In this document: piece by piece, positions 54,545 to 64,000 of the stretch | Position numbering within the stretch: the first letter of the stretch is position 1 | Layout of the letters: the number at the start of each line of letters is the position of its first letter | NCBI GenBank assembly: GCA_963576475.1 | Contig: OY754981.1 | Coordinates: 14,888,716-14,952,715 of the forward strand | Source of the DNA: Molanna angustata | Taxonomy: Eukaryota > Arthropoda > Insecta > Trichoptera > Molannidae | DNA: 64,000 nt | Direction: 5' to 3' | The notes under the pieces: generated by a model | Database searches by the model: none | What the model was told of the DNA's origin: nothing | The model's input: only the letters and a program-made list of their open reading frames with translations | Translations under genes and position numbers: made by a program

Positions 54545-54707
54545 TTTATTTATAAATACACTGATAGACATTACAATAATCATTGAATCTGCAATGCCCC
54601 ACTAGACAAAAACCTGTGCCGGGGTCAATGTATCTCGAGACAGTGACACTGTATTAGTTAATGCCAACATCAATCGTACATAAAAAGTAATATATAACAA
54701 ATAACAA
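54545..54707 (-). mobile_element. 3' UTR end of an older LINE, split by insertion
   Basis: Read on the minus strand, this continues from the target duplication and ends ATTTATAAATAAATGAAC, a plausible LINE 3' tail. I infer it is the 3' end of the element whose RT relic lies at 60480-61130. Confidence 0.4.
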
Positions 54708-54712
54708 TGAAA

Positions 54713-54719
<7 letters not shown>
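54708..54719. repeat. Target site duplication, 3' copy
   Basis: TGAAATAAAATT, also at 60395-60406. The last two T bases merge with the poly(T) run, so the duplication is 10-12 bp. Confidence 0.8.
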
Positions 54720-54761
<42 letters not shown>

Positions 54762-54839
54762 CTTTTTCATGGCATTGCATCCTTTTGGATGATTTGTGCC
54801 AATATCAGACATGAATGAAAAAACAAAATAACACAAGGA

Positions 54840-57800
54840 TTACAGAATTATAAAATTAGCTTTCATTGACTTGAGCAGGATCGCTACAACAGCTTCTGAA
54901 GCCGAGCTCAACAACGACTCAACATTAACTGGCAGATGCAAGGGAACCTTTCCATAGGCATCATAGGCGTCCCTTAATGGACAACCCAGGAAGACATGGT
55001 TGAGCGTCTCCTCATCCAGACCACACTCGCAGTATGGGTTCTGAGCGATTCCAATTTTAAAAAGGTGGGCATCGAGCCTGCAGTGGCCAAATCGCATCCT
55101 ACAGATCGCAGATATCTCTGATCTATTAAATTTCGAATTATGAAACCAAGGTTTACGGGGAATATGCTCCTGAATTAGTTTGTATCTTCTACCCTTCACA
55201 AGTGACTCATCCATCCAAAGATCGTTCCATCTCTTATGAGCGTCACGTTCCATGGACCGTCTTATATCATCATGTGGAAGGATGAAATTTTCAATAGTAA
55301 TTCCAAGGGTGCAGGCAGTTTTAGCCATATCATCCACAGTCTCATTATGTTGGATACCACAATGTGCCGGAATCCACGCAACAATAGTCTCTATATCGGA
55401 TATCATTTGATTATAAAGAAGGCTTCTGATACGCATTATGTTCGGATTGTCACTGAGAGTTGAAGAAGGGGACTTGAGAATTTGAACAAGTGAAAGTGAG
55501 TCTGTGAAGATGATACATTTATGAATATTGTGTGAATTAATTAGACACACAGCCTCTTTTAATGCAATGCATTCTGCCGTGAAAATCGCGGATTCCGGTG
55601 GAAGTTTTAGTAGAGAGGAAATGTTTAATGATGGAATGAAGACCGCAGCTCCCAGTTCCTTATTTTCGGAAAGCTTTGAGCCGTCAGTGAATATTGTCAC
55701 ATGGTTTGGCCACTTATCAGCTACTATAGAGAGAAATTTTCGATTAATGCACTGTTTAGATAATGTCGTGTATTTGTCCAAACCAATGTTTTCAATCACG
55801 TTTGGCATGAATTGCAAAAGTTCAATCGGTGAATCATAAAAAAGGGAAGGGAAGGGAGACTGTTTTATATAGAATGAAGAACTGTATTTATTTATACTAT
55901 TGCATAATAAAGGCGAAGGCTTATTAGACCAGAATCGATTAGTTTCGTAGAGAGAAATTAGAATATTAATACGTTTGAGAAGTGGATGATTTGAATAATT
56001 TATTTTCTTTAAGATAAAAGTGTCTGATAAATATTGTCGTCTTAGTGAGAGTGGCATATCCACACACTCCACCTGGAGAGCGTTGATAGGGGTTGATTGC
56101 ATTGCACCAACTATTAATCTGAGGCATTTAGATTGAATTCTCTCTAGTTTTAATTCCAAATATTTCGGAAGTGGACAGAAAAAAAAACTGGCATAATCTA
56201 AGTGACACCGAACCAATGCGTTATAAATGTTTTTCATTGAAGTAGGATGAGATCCCCAAGAGACACCAGAGATTGCTCTCAATATATTCACAGACTTTTC
56301 ACATTTTGCTGCGACATATTTTATTTGGGGGCTCCAACTTAACTTCCGTTCCAAGTGTAGACCCAAGAATTTCAGTTCATTCACCTGAGGAATCTGTGTT
56401 CCTTCCACTTCTAAAGAAATTGATGGGATATTATGCTTTCTTGAGAAAAGTATGGATTTAGATTTAGAAGCAGAAATAGAAAAAGAATGTTTGATCATCC
56501 ATTCATTAGCGCTATCCAAGGCGTTTTGTATAAGGGTAGTGGCCAAATCGATATTTTTATTTGATGTATAAAGGGCTATATCGTCTGCGTATTGGACTAT
56601 TTTAACGCCATTGGGGAGGACCGTATCTAAATCAGAGCAATATATATTGAAAAGAACAGGGCTCAAAACAGAACCTTGTGGGAGACCCTTCCAGATCCTT
56701 CTCCGGGCGCCCTCAAAGCCATCATCCACAACAATCTCTCTGTCAGAGAACATACTGTATATTATATTACAGAAAAGAGGGGAGAAATTCATTTTAATTA
56801 GTTTGTGGTAAAGTGTAGAAATGCAAACGTTGTCAAAAGCTGAATTTATGTCCAAGAAGACGGCAGCTATGTGCTCCTTATTAGTGAAAGCAATGAGAAT
56901 ATCTGTAATGAGTATACTCAAATTGTCCATACATGAAAGAGATCTTCTGAAACCAAACTGGTTCACCGACAGTATAGAGTTACGTTCAACGTACCAAACT
57001 AATCTATTTTTAATCAAATGTTCAAACAGTTTCAACGCGCAGGAGGATAGAGCTATGGGGCGGTAAGAAGAACCTGATTTGGGATCCCTACCATACTTAA
57101 GTATTGGTAAAATGAGTTGTTGCTTCCATGGTGTTGGTATTGCGCCTGAGGTAAAAATTTCATTCAAGAAATATAGGAAGATATCAAGAAATATTTGTGG
57201 AAATTTTTGGAAGAATATATAGGGAATTTTATCTATGCCAGGAGAACTATTTTTTTTCACTAAGTGAAGGCAGGTTTGTAATTCATTAGGTGTAAATGGA
57301 GAAGTCAATGGATTATAATTATTGATGGGTGTTGATGAAAGAGTGTGACCTTGTTCGTTAGGGACGTAAGGAGGTGCCAAGTTGTCAATAAAGTCTGGAA
57401 GCCATACTGATCTCTCTGCACAAGTCTTGGAAGGGAGTAGAGATCCTTTGAATCGTCTAATCATTTCCCATACCCGTGTTGAAGGCGTATGTGGGGATAA
57501 ATTAGAACAAAAGTTCTGCCAACCTTTGCGCTTTTTTTGTCTTAAGATTTTTTTAACCTTAGCTTGTACAGCTTTGGCATGTAAAAAAGTTTGTAGACTA
57601 AAATTTTTCCGTAATTGATACATTGCTTGTCTTCTTTCAATTATCAGGTTTGAACACTCTTCATCCCACCAAGGAGCGTTTTTTGCTCTCTTATGGTTGG
57701 TTTTTAAAGGCATACTAGCATCGGCTGCTTTATAAATTTCGTCTGTTATATATTTACATTTAGTATCAAGAGAATCAGACTGAAATAAACGAGTTTCAAG

Positions 57801-58556
57801 GGTTGAGGCACAAGTCTCGAGTTTTTCCTGGTATACATCCCAGTTAGCTTTACGTGTATTATAAAGATTTCTTGAGAAAGGGCTATATCTAACTGGTTTT
57901 GTGAGAAGTATCATGAATATTGGATAATGATCACTTGAACAAAGATCATCAGAAACACACCAGTTAATGGAGGATGATAGATCATTTGTGCAAATACTTA
58001 GGTCAATAGCACTAAGATTTTGGGATGGTGGAGTTAGTCTAGTAGGGGCTCCGTCATTCATGACGCACAGGTTATGGCTGTCTAAAAAGGTCAGAACGCA
58101 ATTTCCAGATCGATCTGTAATCGAACATCCCCAAGATGAGGAATGTGCATTAAGATCCCCCAGAAGTAGGAAGCTAGAAGGTAGTAGTGGAATAATAGAG
58201 TCAAAATATGAAATATCAAAACCAGAATTTGGTGGAATATAAACTGACACGAAGCCGATGTTGTTAATTGAAACAGCAACGATCTCCAGAAAAGGATTGT
58301 AAGGGAGAAGTATATTAGAAAAAGGTATTGAGTTGTTTATGAGCACGGCAGCCCCACCACCGTGACCCACAGAACGATCTGCCCTTACGCAGTTATATCC
58401 CGGAATATTGAAGTTAAAATGTGGTTGTAGCCACGTCTCGCAAACTGCAGCCACATCTATGTCGTTGTCCGTTAATAGTTTTATTATTTCGTGTCGATTA
58501 GAGACTGCACTTCGTGCGTTCCATTGCAGAAGATTAAGACCTGATGGATTAGCCAT
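54840..58556 (-). CDS. LINE ORF2: endonuclease, reverse transcriptase, RNase H (1238 aa)
   Basis: This is the replication protein of the LINE. It nicks genomic DNA and copies the element RNA into the break. The AP-type endonuclease is residues 1-220: N13, E40, D134 and N136 in GDLNAH, D185, and D209-H210 in SDH. The reverse transcriptase is about residues 410-800: YRPIALSS at 498, D569 in FLDINSAFD, LPQGSVLSPVLFNIY at 625, and catalytic YADD at 656-659. RNase H is about residues 950-1085 with D958, E995, D1019 and D1075. A C-terminal CEC...H...C knuckle (1176-1192) is present. Every key residue is intact and there is no frameshift. The ATG overlaps the end of ORF1 by 8 nt (ATGGCTAA), so translation probably depends on reinitiation or an equivalent mechanism. 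Confidence 0.95.
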   Translation of the reverse strand: MANPSGLNLLQWNARSAVSNRHEIIKLLTDNDIDVAAVCETWLQPHFNFNIPGYNCVRADRSVGHGGGAAVLINNSIPFSNILLPYNPFLEIVAVSINNIGFVSVYIPPNSGFDISYFDSIIPLLPSSFLLLGDLNAHSSSWGCSITDRSGNCVLTFLDSHNLCVMNDGAPTRLTPPSQNLSAIDLSICTNDLSSSINWCVSDDLCSSDHYPIFMILLTKPVRYSPFSRNLYNTRKANWDVYQEKLETCASTLETRLFQSDSLDTKCKYITDEIYKAADASMPLKTNHKRAKNAPWWDEECSNLIIERRQAMYQLRKNFSLQTFLHAKAVQAKVKKILRQKKRKGWQNFCSNLSPHTPSTRVWEMIRRFKGSLLPSKTCAERSVWLPDFIDNLAPPYVPNEQGHTLSSTPINNYNPLTSPFTPNELQTCLHLVKKNSSPGIDKIPYIFFQKFPQIFLDIFLYFLNEIFTSGAIPTPWKQQLILPILKYGRDPKSGSSYRPIALSSCALKLFEHLIKNRLVWYVERNSILSVNQFGFRRSLSCMDNLSILITDILIAFTNKEHIAAVFLDINSAFDNVCISTLYHKLIKMNFSPLFCNIIYSMFSDREIVVDDGFEGARRRIWKGLPQGSVLSPVLFNIYCSDLDTVLPNGVKIVQYADDIALYTSNKNIDLATTLIQNALDSANEWMIKHSFSISASKSKSILFSRKHNIPSISLEVEGTQIPQVNELKFLGLHLERKLSWSPQIKYVAAKCEKSVNILRAISGVSWGSHPTSMKNIYNALVRCHLDYASFFFCPLPKYLELKLERIQSKCLRLIVGAMQSTPINALQVECVDMPLSLRRQYLSDTFILKKINYSNHPLLKRINILISLYETNRFWSNKPSPLLCNSINKYSSSFYIKQSPFPSLFYDSPIELLQFMPNVIENIGLDKYTTLSKQCINRKFLSIVADKWPNHVTIFTDGSKLSENKELGAAVFIPSLNISSLLKLPPESAIFTAECIALKEAVCLINSHNIHKCIIFTDSLSLVQILKSPSSTLSDNPNIMRIRSLLYNQMISDIETIVAWIPAHCGIQHNETVDDMAKTACTLGITIENFILPHDDIRRSMERDAHKRWNDLWMDESLVKGRRYKLIQEHIPRKPWFHNSKFNRSEISAICRMRFGHCRLDAHLFKIGIAQNPYCECGLDEETLNHVFLGCPLRDAYDAYGKVPLHLPVNVESLLSSASEAVVAILLKSMKANFIIL

Positions 58557-59850
58557 TGTGATTTGTTTCAGATACTAAATTCAATATATTTGTTAAGGAA
58601 GGAAATATTAGATTATTTAATGCATTATCAGATTTGGATAACAGTATAGTTAATATTTGGACGAGCAAGTTTATGAGAATGTGGGGTTCAGAGCTAGTTG
58701 GAGTATTTCCGATGGGTGAAGGAGAGGAAGAGTTTAATGAAATGTTTTCAGTCAAAGCACAACCATTTTGTGGATTTGATGGTTGGCCGTTTTTATATGA
58801 GAGGAGATTCTCAATCATGTTTTTGTCTACATTTTGTTTAAAGACTGAAGGAGGTGGGGGTGTTGGAGCTTTATTTGGGATTGGAGAGGTTTTAGTAGTT
58901 TGGGAGCATGCTACACTACTATATAGTTTATTTCTCTTCGGAATTAATTTTGATGCAAAAGAAAAGGACACATTTTCATCGGCCATAGTTTTTTTTATTT
59001 CCTTCTGTCTAAGGAATTCGGGGCACGAATTACTGGTGGCTAAGTGCTCACCTTTACAATTAACGCAGCATGGAGTTGATTCTTTCAAAGGACATATGTC
59101 CGTTGAATAGCTGGATCCACATCTTGTACATCTAGTGGTCGATGTACATCTAGCTTTAGTGTGTCCATATCGTAAGCAATTGTGACACATATAGCTTGGG
59201 TAGATGTATTGTTCTACTTTCAACGAGTTGTAGAACAAAAACACTCGGTCTGGTAATGATTGCCCTTCAAATGTTAATAGAATCGTTGTTGAGGGCTTCC
59301 ATTCGGATGAATCGGGGGTGGTGACTTTTCGGTTGAGTCTGCGCAATTTTGTAACCTTGCCAAAGGGAACAGGCACAACAATATTTTTTAAGACTTCTTC
59401 ATCATTTAAGTCAACGGGGACTCCACGAACTATTCCAGATTTGAAGAGTTTATAGTTAGGGATAAACGCGTTGAGGTTGTTTTCAGATATTGTCTTATTA
59501 GACAAGAAGTTATTAGCATTTTGAGGAGTGTTAAACGTGATTGCAATTTTTGTTCTGCTATCCGCTCGAACTCCACCAGGAACTATGCCTGTTATATTTC
59601 CCTTAGCGCATATTTCGCCAAGAAGCATGGGGTGAATGGGTTTGCCGTTTATTTTACTCTCGACCACTACCAGGAATGGAGGAGACGAAAGAAGAGAGTA
59701 TTCATTTGTAAAGTTTTTTTTTGTTGATGGGGGTTCAACCTCATTATTAACTGGAAATTGTTTTATATTTTTACTTTCCGGATCTAATTTGTCAAATCTT
59801 CCGCGTTTGCGGTGAGTACCGCCAGTATCAGGGGGTTCTGGCTCATCCAT
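58549..59850 (-). CDS. LINE ORF1: gag-like RNA-binding protein (433 aa)
   Basis: The nucleic-acid-binding partner of ORF2, expected to package the element RNA. The N-terminus is charged (KRGRFDKLDPESK). A structured middle (about residues 55-215) includes FLVVVESKINGKP and IVRGVPVDLNDEEV, resembling the RRM-like core of such proteins. Three Cys-rich knuckles follow: CHNCLRYGHTKARC (222-235, canonical C-x2-C-x4-H-x4-C), CTRCGSSYSTDIC (241-253, with no His at the expected place) and CVNCKGEHLATSNSC (262-276). The C-terminal third is Ser/Pro/Asn-rich. The start at 59850 follows an A-rich leader. The frame is complete. Confidence 0.92.
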   Translation of the reverse strand: MDEPEPPDTGGTHRKRGRFDKLDPESKNIKQFPVNNEVEPPSTKKNFTNEYSLLSSPPFLVVVESKINGKPIHPMLLGEICAKGNITGIVPGGVRADSRTKIAITFNTPQNANNFLSNKTISENNLNAFIPNYKLFKSGIVRGVPVDLNDEEVLKNIVVPVPFGKVTKLRRLNRKVTTPDSSEWKPSTTILLTFEGQSLPDRVFLFYNSLKVEQYIYPSYMCHNCLRYGHTKARCTSTTRCTRCGSSYSTDICPLKESTPCCVNCKGEHLATSNSCPEFLRQKEIKKTMADENVSFSFASKLIPKRNKLYSSVACSQTTKTSPIPNKAPTPPPPSVFKQNVDKNMIENLLSYKNGQPSNPQNGCALTENISLNSSSPSPIGNTPTSSEPHILINLLVQILTILLSKSDNALNNLIFPSLTNILNLVSETNHNG

Positions 59851-60361
59851 TTTAAAAACAAAAAAAAAACAAAAAACAAAAACTTGGATATAATCTAGGA
59901 ATAAATCCTATAAGTATATATAAAATGAGAAATAAACAATATGAAACTTACATATAATCACTCCATGTGATGATAAAATACATATATGTACGTATATAAA
60001 TGAAAAATAAACAATATGAAACTTAAAATCACTCTATGTGGCAAAAAATAACTAATCAGAAAGAAAAATATTTATATACAATATCAGAATCCGTGCGAGT
60101 AACGGGTCGGTGACGACGAAATACGTCACTGCCTCGAGCCGCTTCGCAAACAACACGTAAACAAGTTTTAACAGGTAACAATTATATCTAAGTAAAATAA
60201 TTAAATAACCCAAACGTAAATAAAATGAAAGTAAAGTCAATATTAAACGAAATAATAAGTTAATACAGCTTTGTTAGTAAGTTATAAGTACAAATGTAAA
60301 TTTCAAAATAAAAATAAATCAAAACTTATCGAGTTTGCTGGAACAGCATACAATGAGACAC

Positions 60362-60367
60362 ACGTCC
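60362..60367 (-). promoter_or_regulatory. DPE-like internal promoter element
   Basis: GGACGT on the minus strand occupies +28 to +33 counted from the inferred 5' end (60394). This is the exact DPE position and a full match to RGWYVT. TATA-less internal promoters with DPE are known in insect I and Jockey elements. Confidence 0.65.
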
Positions 60368-60394
60368 GCACTTCACAAACACTCACCACCGACC

Positions 60395-60406
60395 TGAAAT
60401 AAAATT
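60395..60406. repeat. Target site duplication, 5' copy
   Basis: TGAAATAAAATT, identical to 54708-54719. It fixes the 5' end of the LINE at 60394. Confidence 0.8.
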
Positions 60407-61130
60407 AAACATATACAAATACAATGCACAGATATACTCAGAGCAAAAGCAATTATGGGGTCGAAAGCTATGGTTGAAAAATCTCCTCTGCATAGTGTCT
60501 ACCTGATACTAAGGGCCATTCCTTTATTTTAGTTTTAAAAGCCTGGCTATTTTGCATTTGCTTAATTTTTTGTCGATCTTATTGAATGTTATAGGAGCAA
60601 TGACTCCAAAACGTTTCTGTCCAAACGAGGTTTTCATTACACATAGGTACAGAGAAGTTCAGTTCATTTGCTTGCTTAGTGAAACGCGTTTGTTGGCTTC
60701 TACTATGCAGAGTTATATTCTTTTGGAAATGAATTAATGCAGATTTCAAAAACAGTTGTCGGATTAAGGATAGTAAAAATTCTAAACAAATCGTCTGAAG
60801 GGAAAGTTCAATTTCTTTTGTTGATAATACGCATGATACATTTTTGAGCTTTATTGAGCGGAATCATGACCGTCTTGGCACACCTACCCCATCCAATAAT
60901 TTCATAGGACAAGACAGACTGAATGAGAGCATAATATATGCTTTTTAAGGTTGGAATCTTAGATTATATAATTCTATGGTTGGAATATCAAGTAGGTATA
61001 TATTTCTTAATATTTGGTATAAGTGACCCAGTCGTCTTATCCTGTTAGATATATCATCTATTTGGTTTTGGAATGAGATTTTACTGTCTATTAAGATCCC
61101 TTAGTATTTTATTATATTTGTTTTGTCAAG
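60407..61130 (-). pseudogene. Older LINE, RT C-terminal relic
   Basis: Minus-strand frames give FLGILIDSKISFQNQIDDIS, NRIRRLGHLYQILRNIYL, then YYALIQSVLSYEIIGWGRCA and KAQKCIMRIINKRN. This is the region just after the catalytic domain in CR1/Jockey-group RTs. Several frameshifts and stops are present. The sequence then becomes 3' UTR and runs into the target duplication of the intact LINE, which suggests the younger element inserted into this one's 3' UTR. Confidence 0.7.
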
Positions 61131-61148
61131 ATAAACACGTTTACTAAT

Positions 61149-62081
61149 ACATTATTTTTTTTCCTTTATTTAAAGAAATTTCATCCAATATTGAATGTTA
61201 CATGTCTCAAGAGCAAAAATAACAATAAAACATAACAAAAACAAGAGGATAAAATACAATTGATACATAAAGTACTTAAGAAAAACAATGAGCAAATTAA
61301 TACAAACAGATCAAAATAAAATTAAATAGAACACAAATGCAAATGATTGAAACATAGAATTCCTCCCCCACACGAAAACTCGATATTTCAATTACTAACA
61401 ATAGAACATAACAAAAACAAGATGAGAAAATACAATTGATACATAAAGTACCTACTTAAGAAAAACAATTGGCAAATTAATACAAACAGATCAAAATACA
61501 ATTATATAGAACACAAATGCAAATGATTGAAACATAGAATTCCTCCCCCACACGAAAAACTCGATATTTCAATTACTTGTTACAAATTAATCATAAAGTA
61601 AAAAATGTTGTAACATATAAATCATAAATAAAAAAAAAATACAACAAATAAATCATAAAATAAAAGTTACATGTAACAGTTTTATCATATAGTAAAAAAA
61701 TAATAATGTAACAGAGAAATCCAAAAGTTAAACAAATGTAGGAAACTAATCAATCATAAAATTAAGGTTAATGTTAAAAAAAATAATCATAAAGTAAAAA
61801 AAAATGAAAATAATCATACAGTAAAAAAAACACCTTAATAACTTAACAAGTATTAAATAAAATAAAACTAAATATACTTAAATATGATAATGATTAAAAG
61901 ATTAACATTCTCATTACGATCAAAGATAATCAAAAAGAAAGAAAATCATTTATATTGACACTATATTCTAGGTATACATATATAGGTACGGGTATATTCA
62001 CATATTTACATTATTGATACTCATTAATAATACATTCTTATACAATGAAGAAAAACAGTTTACAACTTTAATTTATTTATT
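61149..62081 (-). mobile_element. 3' UTR of a further LINE fragment, with internal repeats
   Basis: It lies directly after the stop of the relic at 62082. It ends in AATAAA (plus 61166-61171) and an A run at about 61154-61162. It contains a 176-bp duplication (61221-61396 and 61397-61577) and irregular copies of AATCATAAAGTAAAAAA at 61590-61830. Confidence 0.5.
61221..61577. repeat. 176-bp tandem duplication
   Basis: Both units run from AACAATA(A/G)AACATAAC to CGATATTTCAATTACT and include ATAGAATTCCTCCCCCACAC. They differ by only a few bases and a 4-bp insertion. Confidence 0.9.
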
Positions 62082-62345
62082 TTAGAAAATCCGTAATAAT
62101 GTTAATTACATTAATTTTTGGATGAAACAAAAGTGTTTCTATATTAGTAGGTAATGGTACATGACATTTTTTGGAAAGGTTTTCAAGAAAATCCTGTTGA
62201 CCATTAATTAATGGACAGTTGAAGAAAATATTAAATGAGAAACAATGGTTGCTTCTTAAACGGCAAATAGTTACAATTGATGATCTACTTAGTCGAAGCT
62301 TTCAGTACCATGGTTTGATTGGTATATATAACATTATTCAAATCC
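62082..62345 (-). pseudogene. LINE ORF2 C-terminal fragment
   Basis: The minus-strand frame reads SRSSIVTICRLRSNHCFSFN, IFFNCPLINGQQDFLENLSK and a final HPKINVINIITDFLK with stop at 62082-62084. The CRLRSNH and F-x-C-P pattern resembles the C-terminal end of I/R1/Jockey-type ORF2 proteins. It is 5' truncated, with a stop upstream near 62300. Confidence 0.55.
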
Positions 62346-62399
62346 GTTAGTTCCCAACTAAATTTAATGTTCTCATGATATGTGTTCAAAATGGAATGT

Positions 62400-63280
62400 T
62401 ATTTTTGATATTTTTGTAAAAATGTCAAATAAGATTTAAAAAGTACCTACTGTTCTAACAAGTTACAATATTTTAAGTAGGTATGTGTGTGTGATGACGT
62501 ATTTTTTCGTTTCCATAATAAGTAGATACCCATAAAAACAAAATCATATCGAAAAGTTGGCGACAAAGGAAAACTCTTTATTAGAAAAATAATATTTTAT
62601 TCATAATACAAGTATGTAATAGAAAGGAACCTCTTGAAACCCACGGTATAAAGGTATTGGGGAATTCAGGTCAACATATTATTTTCCTAAGTCAATAATA
62701 AAATTCACATATTAAAAGAAGAATGCAATAATATTGGAATTCTATTACTTTAAGTATTTCATGATTAAATAATACCTTTTTACAATATGTTCGATATCTC
62801 TAGGCACAATCTTTGCACTATTATTTTACAATCTTTACATTTTTCAATCTTTACATGTTTTAATTGTCAAAATGTTCTTACATCGTGGAATTCTGAATAA
62901 ATAAATACCCCGAGTTCTTGTTCATTTATAAGAAATATATTATTTTATTTTAAAGAACTGACTTATGAAAAATATAATGAAAGTTAACAGCATTTCATAT
63001 TTTGAATTATGCGAATATTATATATTACATATGTGTATTTAATTCAACAAACACAACAAAAAAACTGTATTATTTCACATATTGATTTATATACTTCTCT
63101 TTTGTTTTAATAATAATTTTAATTTGTGTTGTATGTAATTAATACTGAAAATAAGTGAAAACGAATTTAAAAATTATAAAAATATATGGAGATATGAACG
63201 AATTTTCTATTTTATTTTATAAGTACTTACTTTTACTTTTTGTTTGGCATTGGCTTCTCTACGTTATCGGCTGCGTCATA
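62400..63280. other. AT-rich, no feature seen
   Basis: I recognise nothing in this stretch. Confidence 0.4.
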
Positions 63281-63290
63281 TTTCGCCTAT

Positions 63291-64000
63291 TTAAAGCCCC
63301 GGTTCCCATCCAGTCAGCCAGTTTACGGCCTCCGGGGTTGCATCATGGATATCCATCCATCCCCCAGCATATCTCCTCGTCAGGCACTCCTCTACCAGGT
63401 GTTGGACAGTCCGGTTAATTGCTCCACAGTCACACTCCGGAGAATCTCTTTTGTCCCATTTCCACATGAGGTGATTGCAACGCCCCTGTCCTGTGCGGAT
63501 TCTGTTTTGCTGGACCCAGACTTTACGGGAAAGAATAAAGCCCGGGACCTTCAAGGTGGGATCTTGAATGATATTTTTATTTTTTATTGGATCTGCGTCT
63601 TTCCACCTCTCTCTCCATGCACTAGGCATATCGAAGTTTGTCAGGTCGTCTGATCAGATGGGTTTTCCGGACCGCAAACGCTGTCTTGGAGGCTGGAAGA
63701 TATCCTGGAAAGTTGGGATTTCGGGGTTTATGCTGATCTTTACAAGTTCTCTGGCTGAGGCCTGCTTTCTGCGCAGTTCGGGAGGGCCTATGTTTGAAAG
63801 TACTGGAACCCACAGGAGTGGGCTAGACCTCACACATCCCGTGATTGTCCTCATAGTTTTATTCAGCTCAGTATCAAGGATTCTACAATGTGCGCTTCTT
63901 GCCCATACTGGTGAGCAATATTCCGCAGCGCTGTAAACAAGAGCAATCGCTGACGTGCGCAATACCTCAGCCGTGCTTCCCCACGTTGTGCCAGTGAGCT
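63291..64000 (-). pseudogene. LINE RT C-terminal part, running off the window
   Basis: The minus-strand frame is open from the window edge: LTGTTWGSTAEVLRTSAIAL, VYSAAEYCSPVW, RTITGCVRSSPLLWVPVLSN, IGPPELRRKQAS, then a TGA at 63654 where Trp is expected, followed by SDDLTNFDMPSAWRERW and CDCGAINRTVQHLVEEC and the stop at 63291. This is the post-catalytic region and Cys/His end of a non-LTR reverse transcriptase. One nonsense codon is the only visible damage. The catalytic domain lies beyond 64000. Confidence 0.82.

Larger units (their letters stand above)
54718..60394 (-). mobile_element. Full-length I-type LINE
   Basis: A complete non-LTR retrotransposon of about 5.68 kb on the minus strand. 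It has a 5' end at 60394, a 544-nt 5' UTR, ORF1 (59850-58549), ORF2 (58556-54840), a 78-nt 3' UTR and a 44-nt A run (plus-strand T run 54718-54761). The flanking duplication is intact. ORF1 with CCHC knuckles plus ORF2 with endonuclease, RT and RNase H is the layout of the I group. Jockey elements lack RNase H; R1- or Loa-related lineages remain possible. Both frames are open with all catalytic residues present, so the copy looks recent and possibly competent. Confidence 0.93.

Noticed and set aside
54654..54836. 60-aa minus-strand ORF with a long poly-Lys run
   Set aside because: It is the translated poly(A) tail and 3' UTR of the LINE.
55236..59727. Numerous plus-strand ORFs of 60-160 aa
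   Set aside because: They are shadows opposite the two intact LINE ORFs.
63654..63656. Selenocysteine or readthrough TGA
   Set aside because: A Trp codon turned stop in a decayed LINE is the simpler explanation.

Overview
This window looks like one AT-rich stretch of a lepidopteran (moth or butterfly) genome. The evidence is the repeat content: RTE-type LINE tails of a kind common in moths, tRNA-headed SINEs, many short palindromic DNA elements, frequent GTAGGTACCTAC-like strings, GT-AG introns and AATAAA signals. Nothing points to a bacterium, organelle or virus.

Host genes are sparse. The best supported is the 3' half of a + strand gene at the left end: an exon open from the window edge to 813 with a consensus donor, an intron of about 3.3 kb, and a short terminal exon at 4122-4252. 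Intron phase matches across the junction and an AATAAA lies at 4390-4395. I do not recognise its product. Weaker candidates are a small minus-strand ORF with a TATA box (42637-42947), a possible core promoter near 10187, a THAP-like fragment at 50850-50990, and several short open segments next to splice-like signals.

The rest is layered transposon debris. The main item is an apparently complete I-type LINE on the minus strand (54718-60394). It has an intact gag-like ORF1 and an intact endonuclease-RT-RNase H ORF2 overlapping by 8 nt, a 44-nt poly(A) run and a 10-12 bp target duplication. A DPE-like GGACGT lies exactly at +28 to +33 from its inferred 5' end. It appears to sit inside the 3' UTR of an older, decayed LINE (60407-61130 and 54545-54707). 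A second, 5'-truncated LINE (36000-38285) would have one continuous frame but for two A7 runs. Other LINE fragments lie at 8645-9403, 12990-13345, 62082-62345 and 63291-64000, with many RTE 3' tails.

Non-coding repeats fall into families with copies inside the window: a MITE of about 500 bp (four copies), two near-perfect 390-bp palindromes, two copies of a second foldback family, a 126-bp/87-bp MITE pair, a tandem block of four palindromic units interrupted by a SINE (45003-45801), a hAT-type element rich in TTCGGC with an 8-bp target duplication (22133-22536), and a 562-bp MITE (51774-52335). There are three tRNA-derived SINE families and a 281-bp repeat in two copies. Tandem arrays include a 313-bp satellite (15111-17580) between short inverted termini, a 67-bp minisatellite, 118-bp, 150-bp and 16-bp arrays, and a 240-bp TTTA microsatellite. 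Family assignments rest on motifs I can read; no database search was possible.
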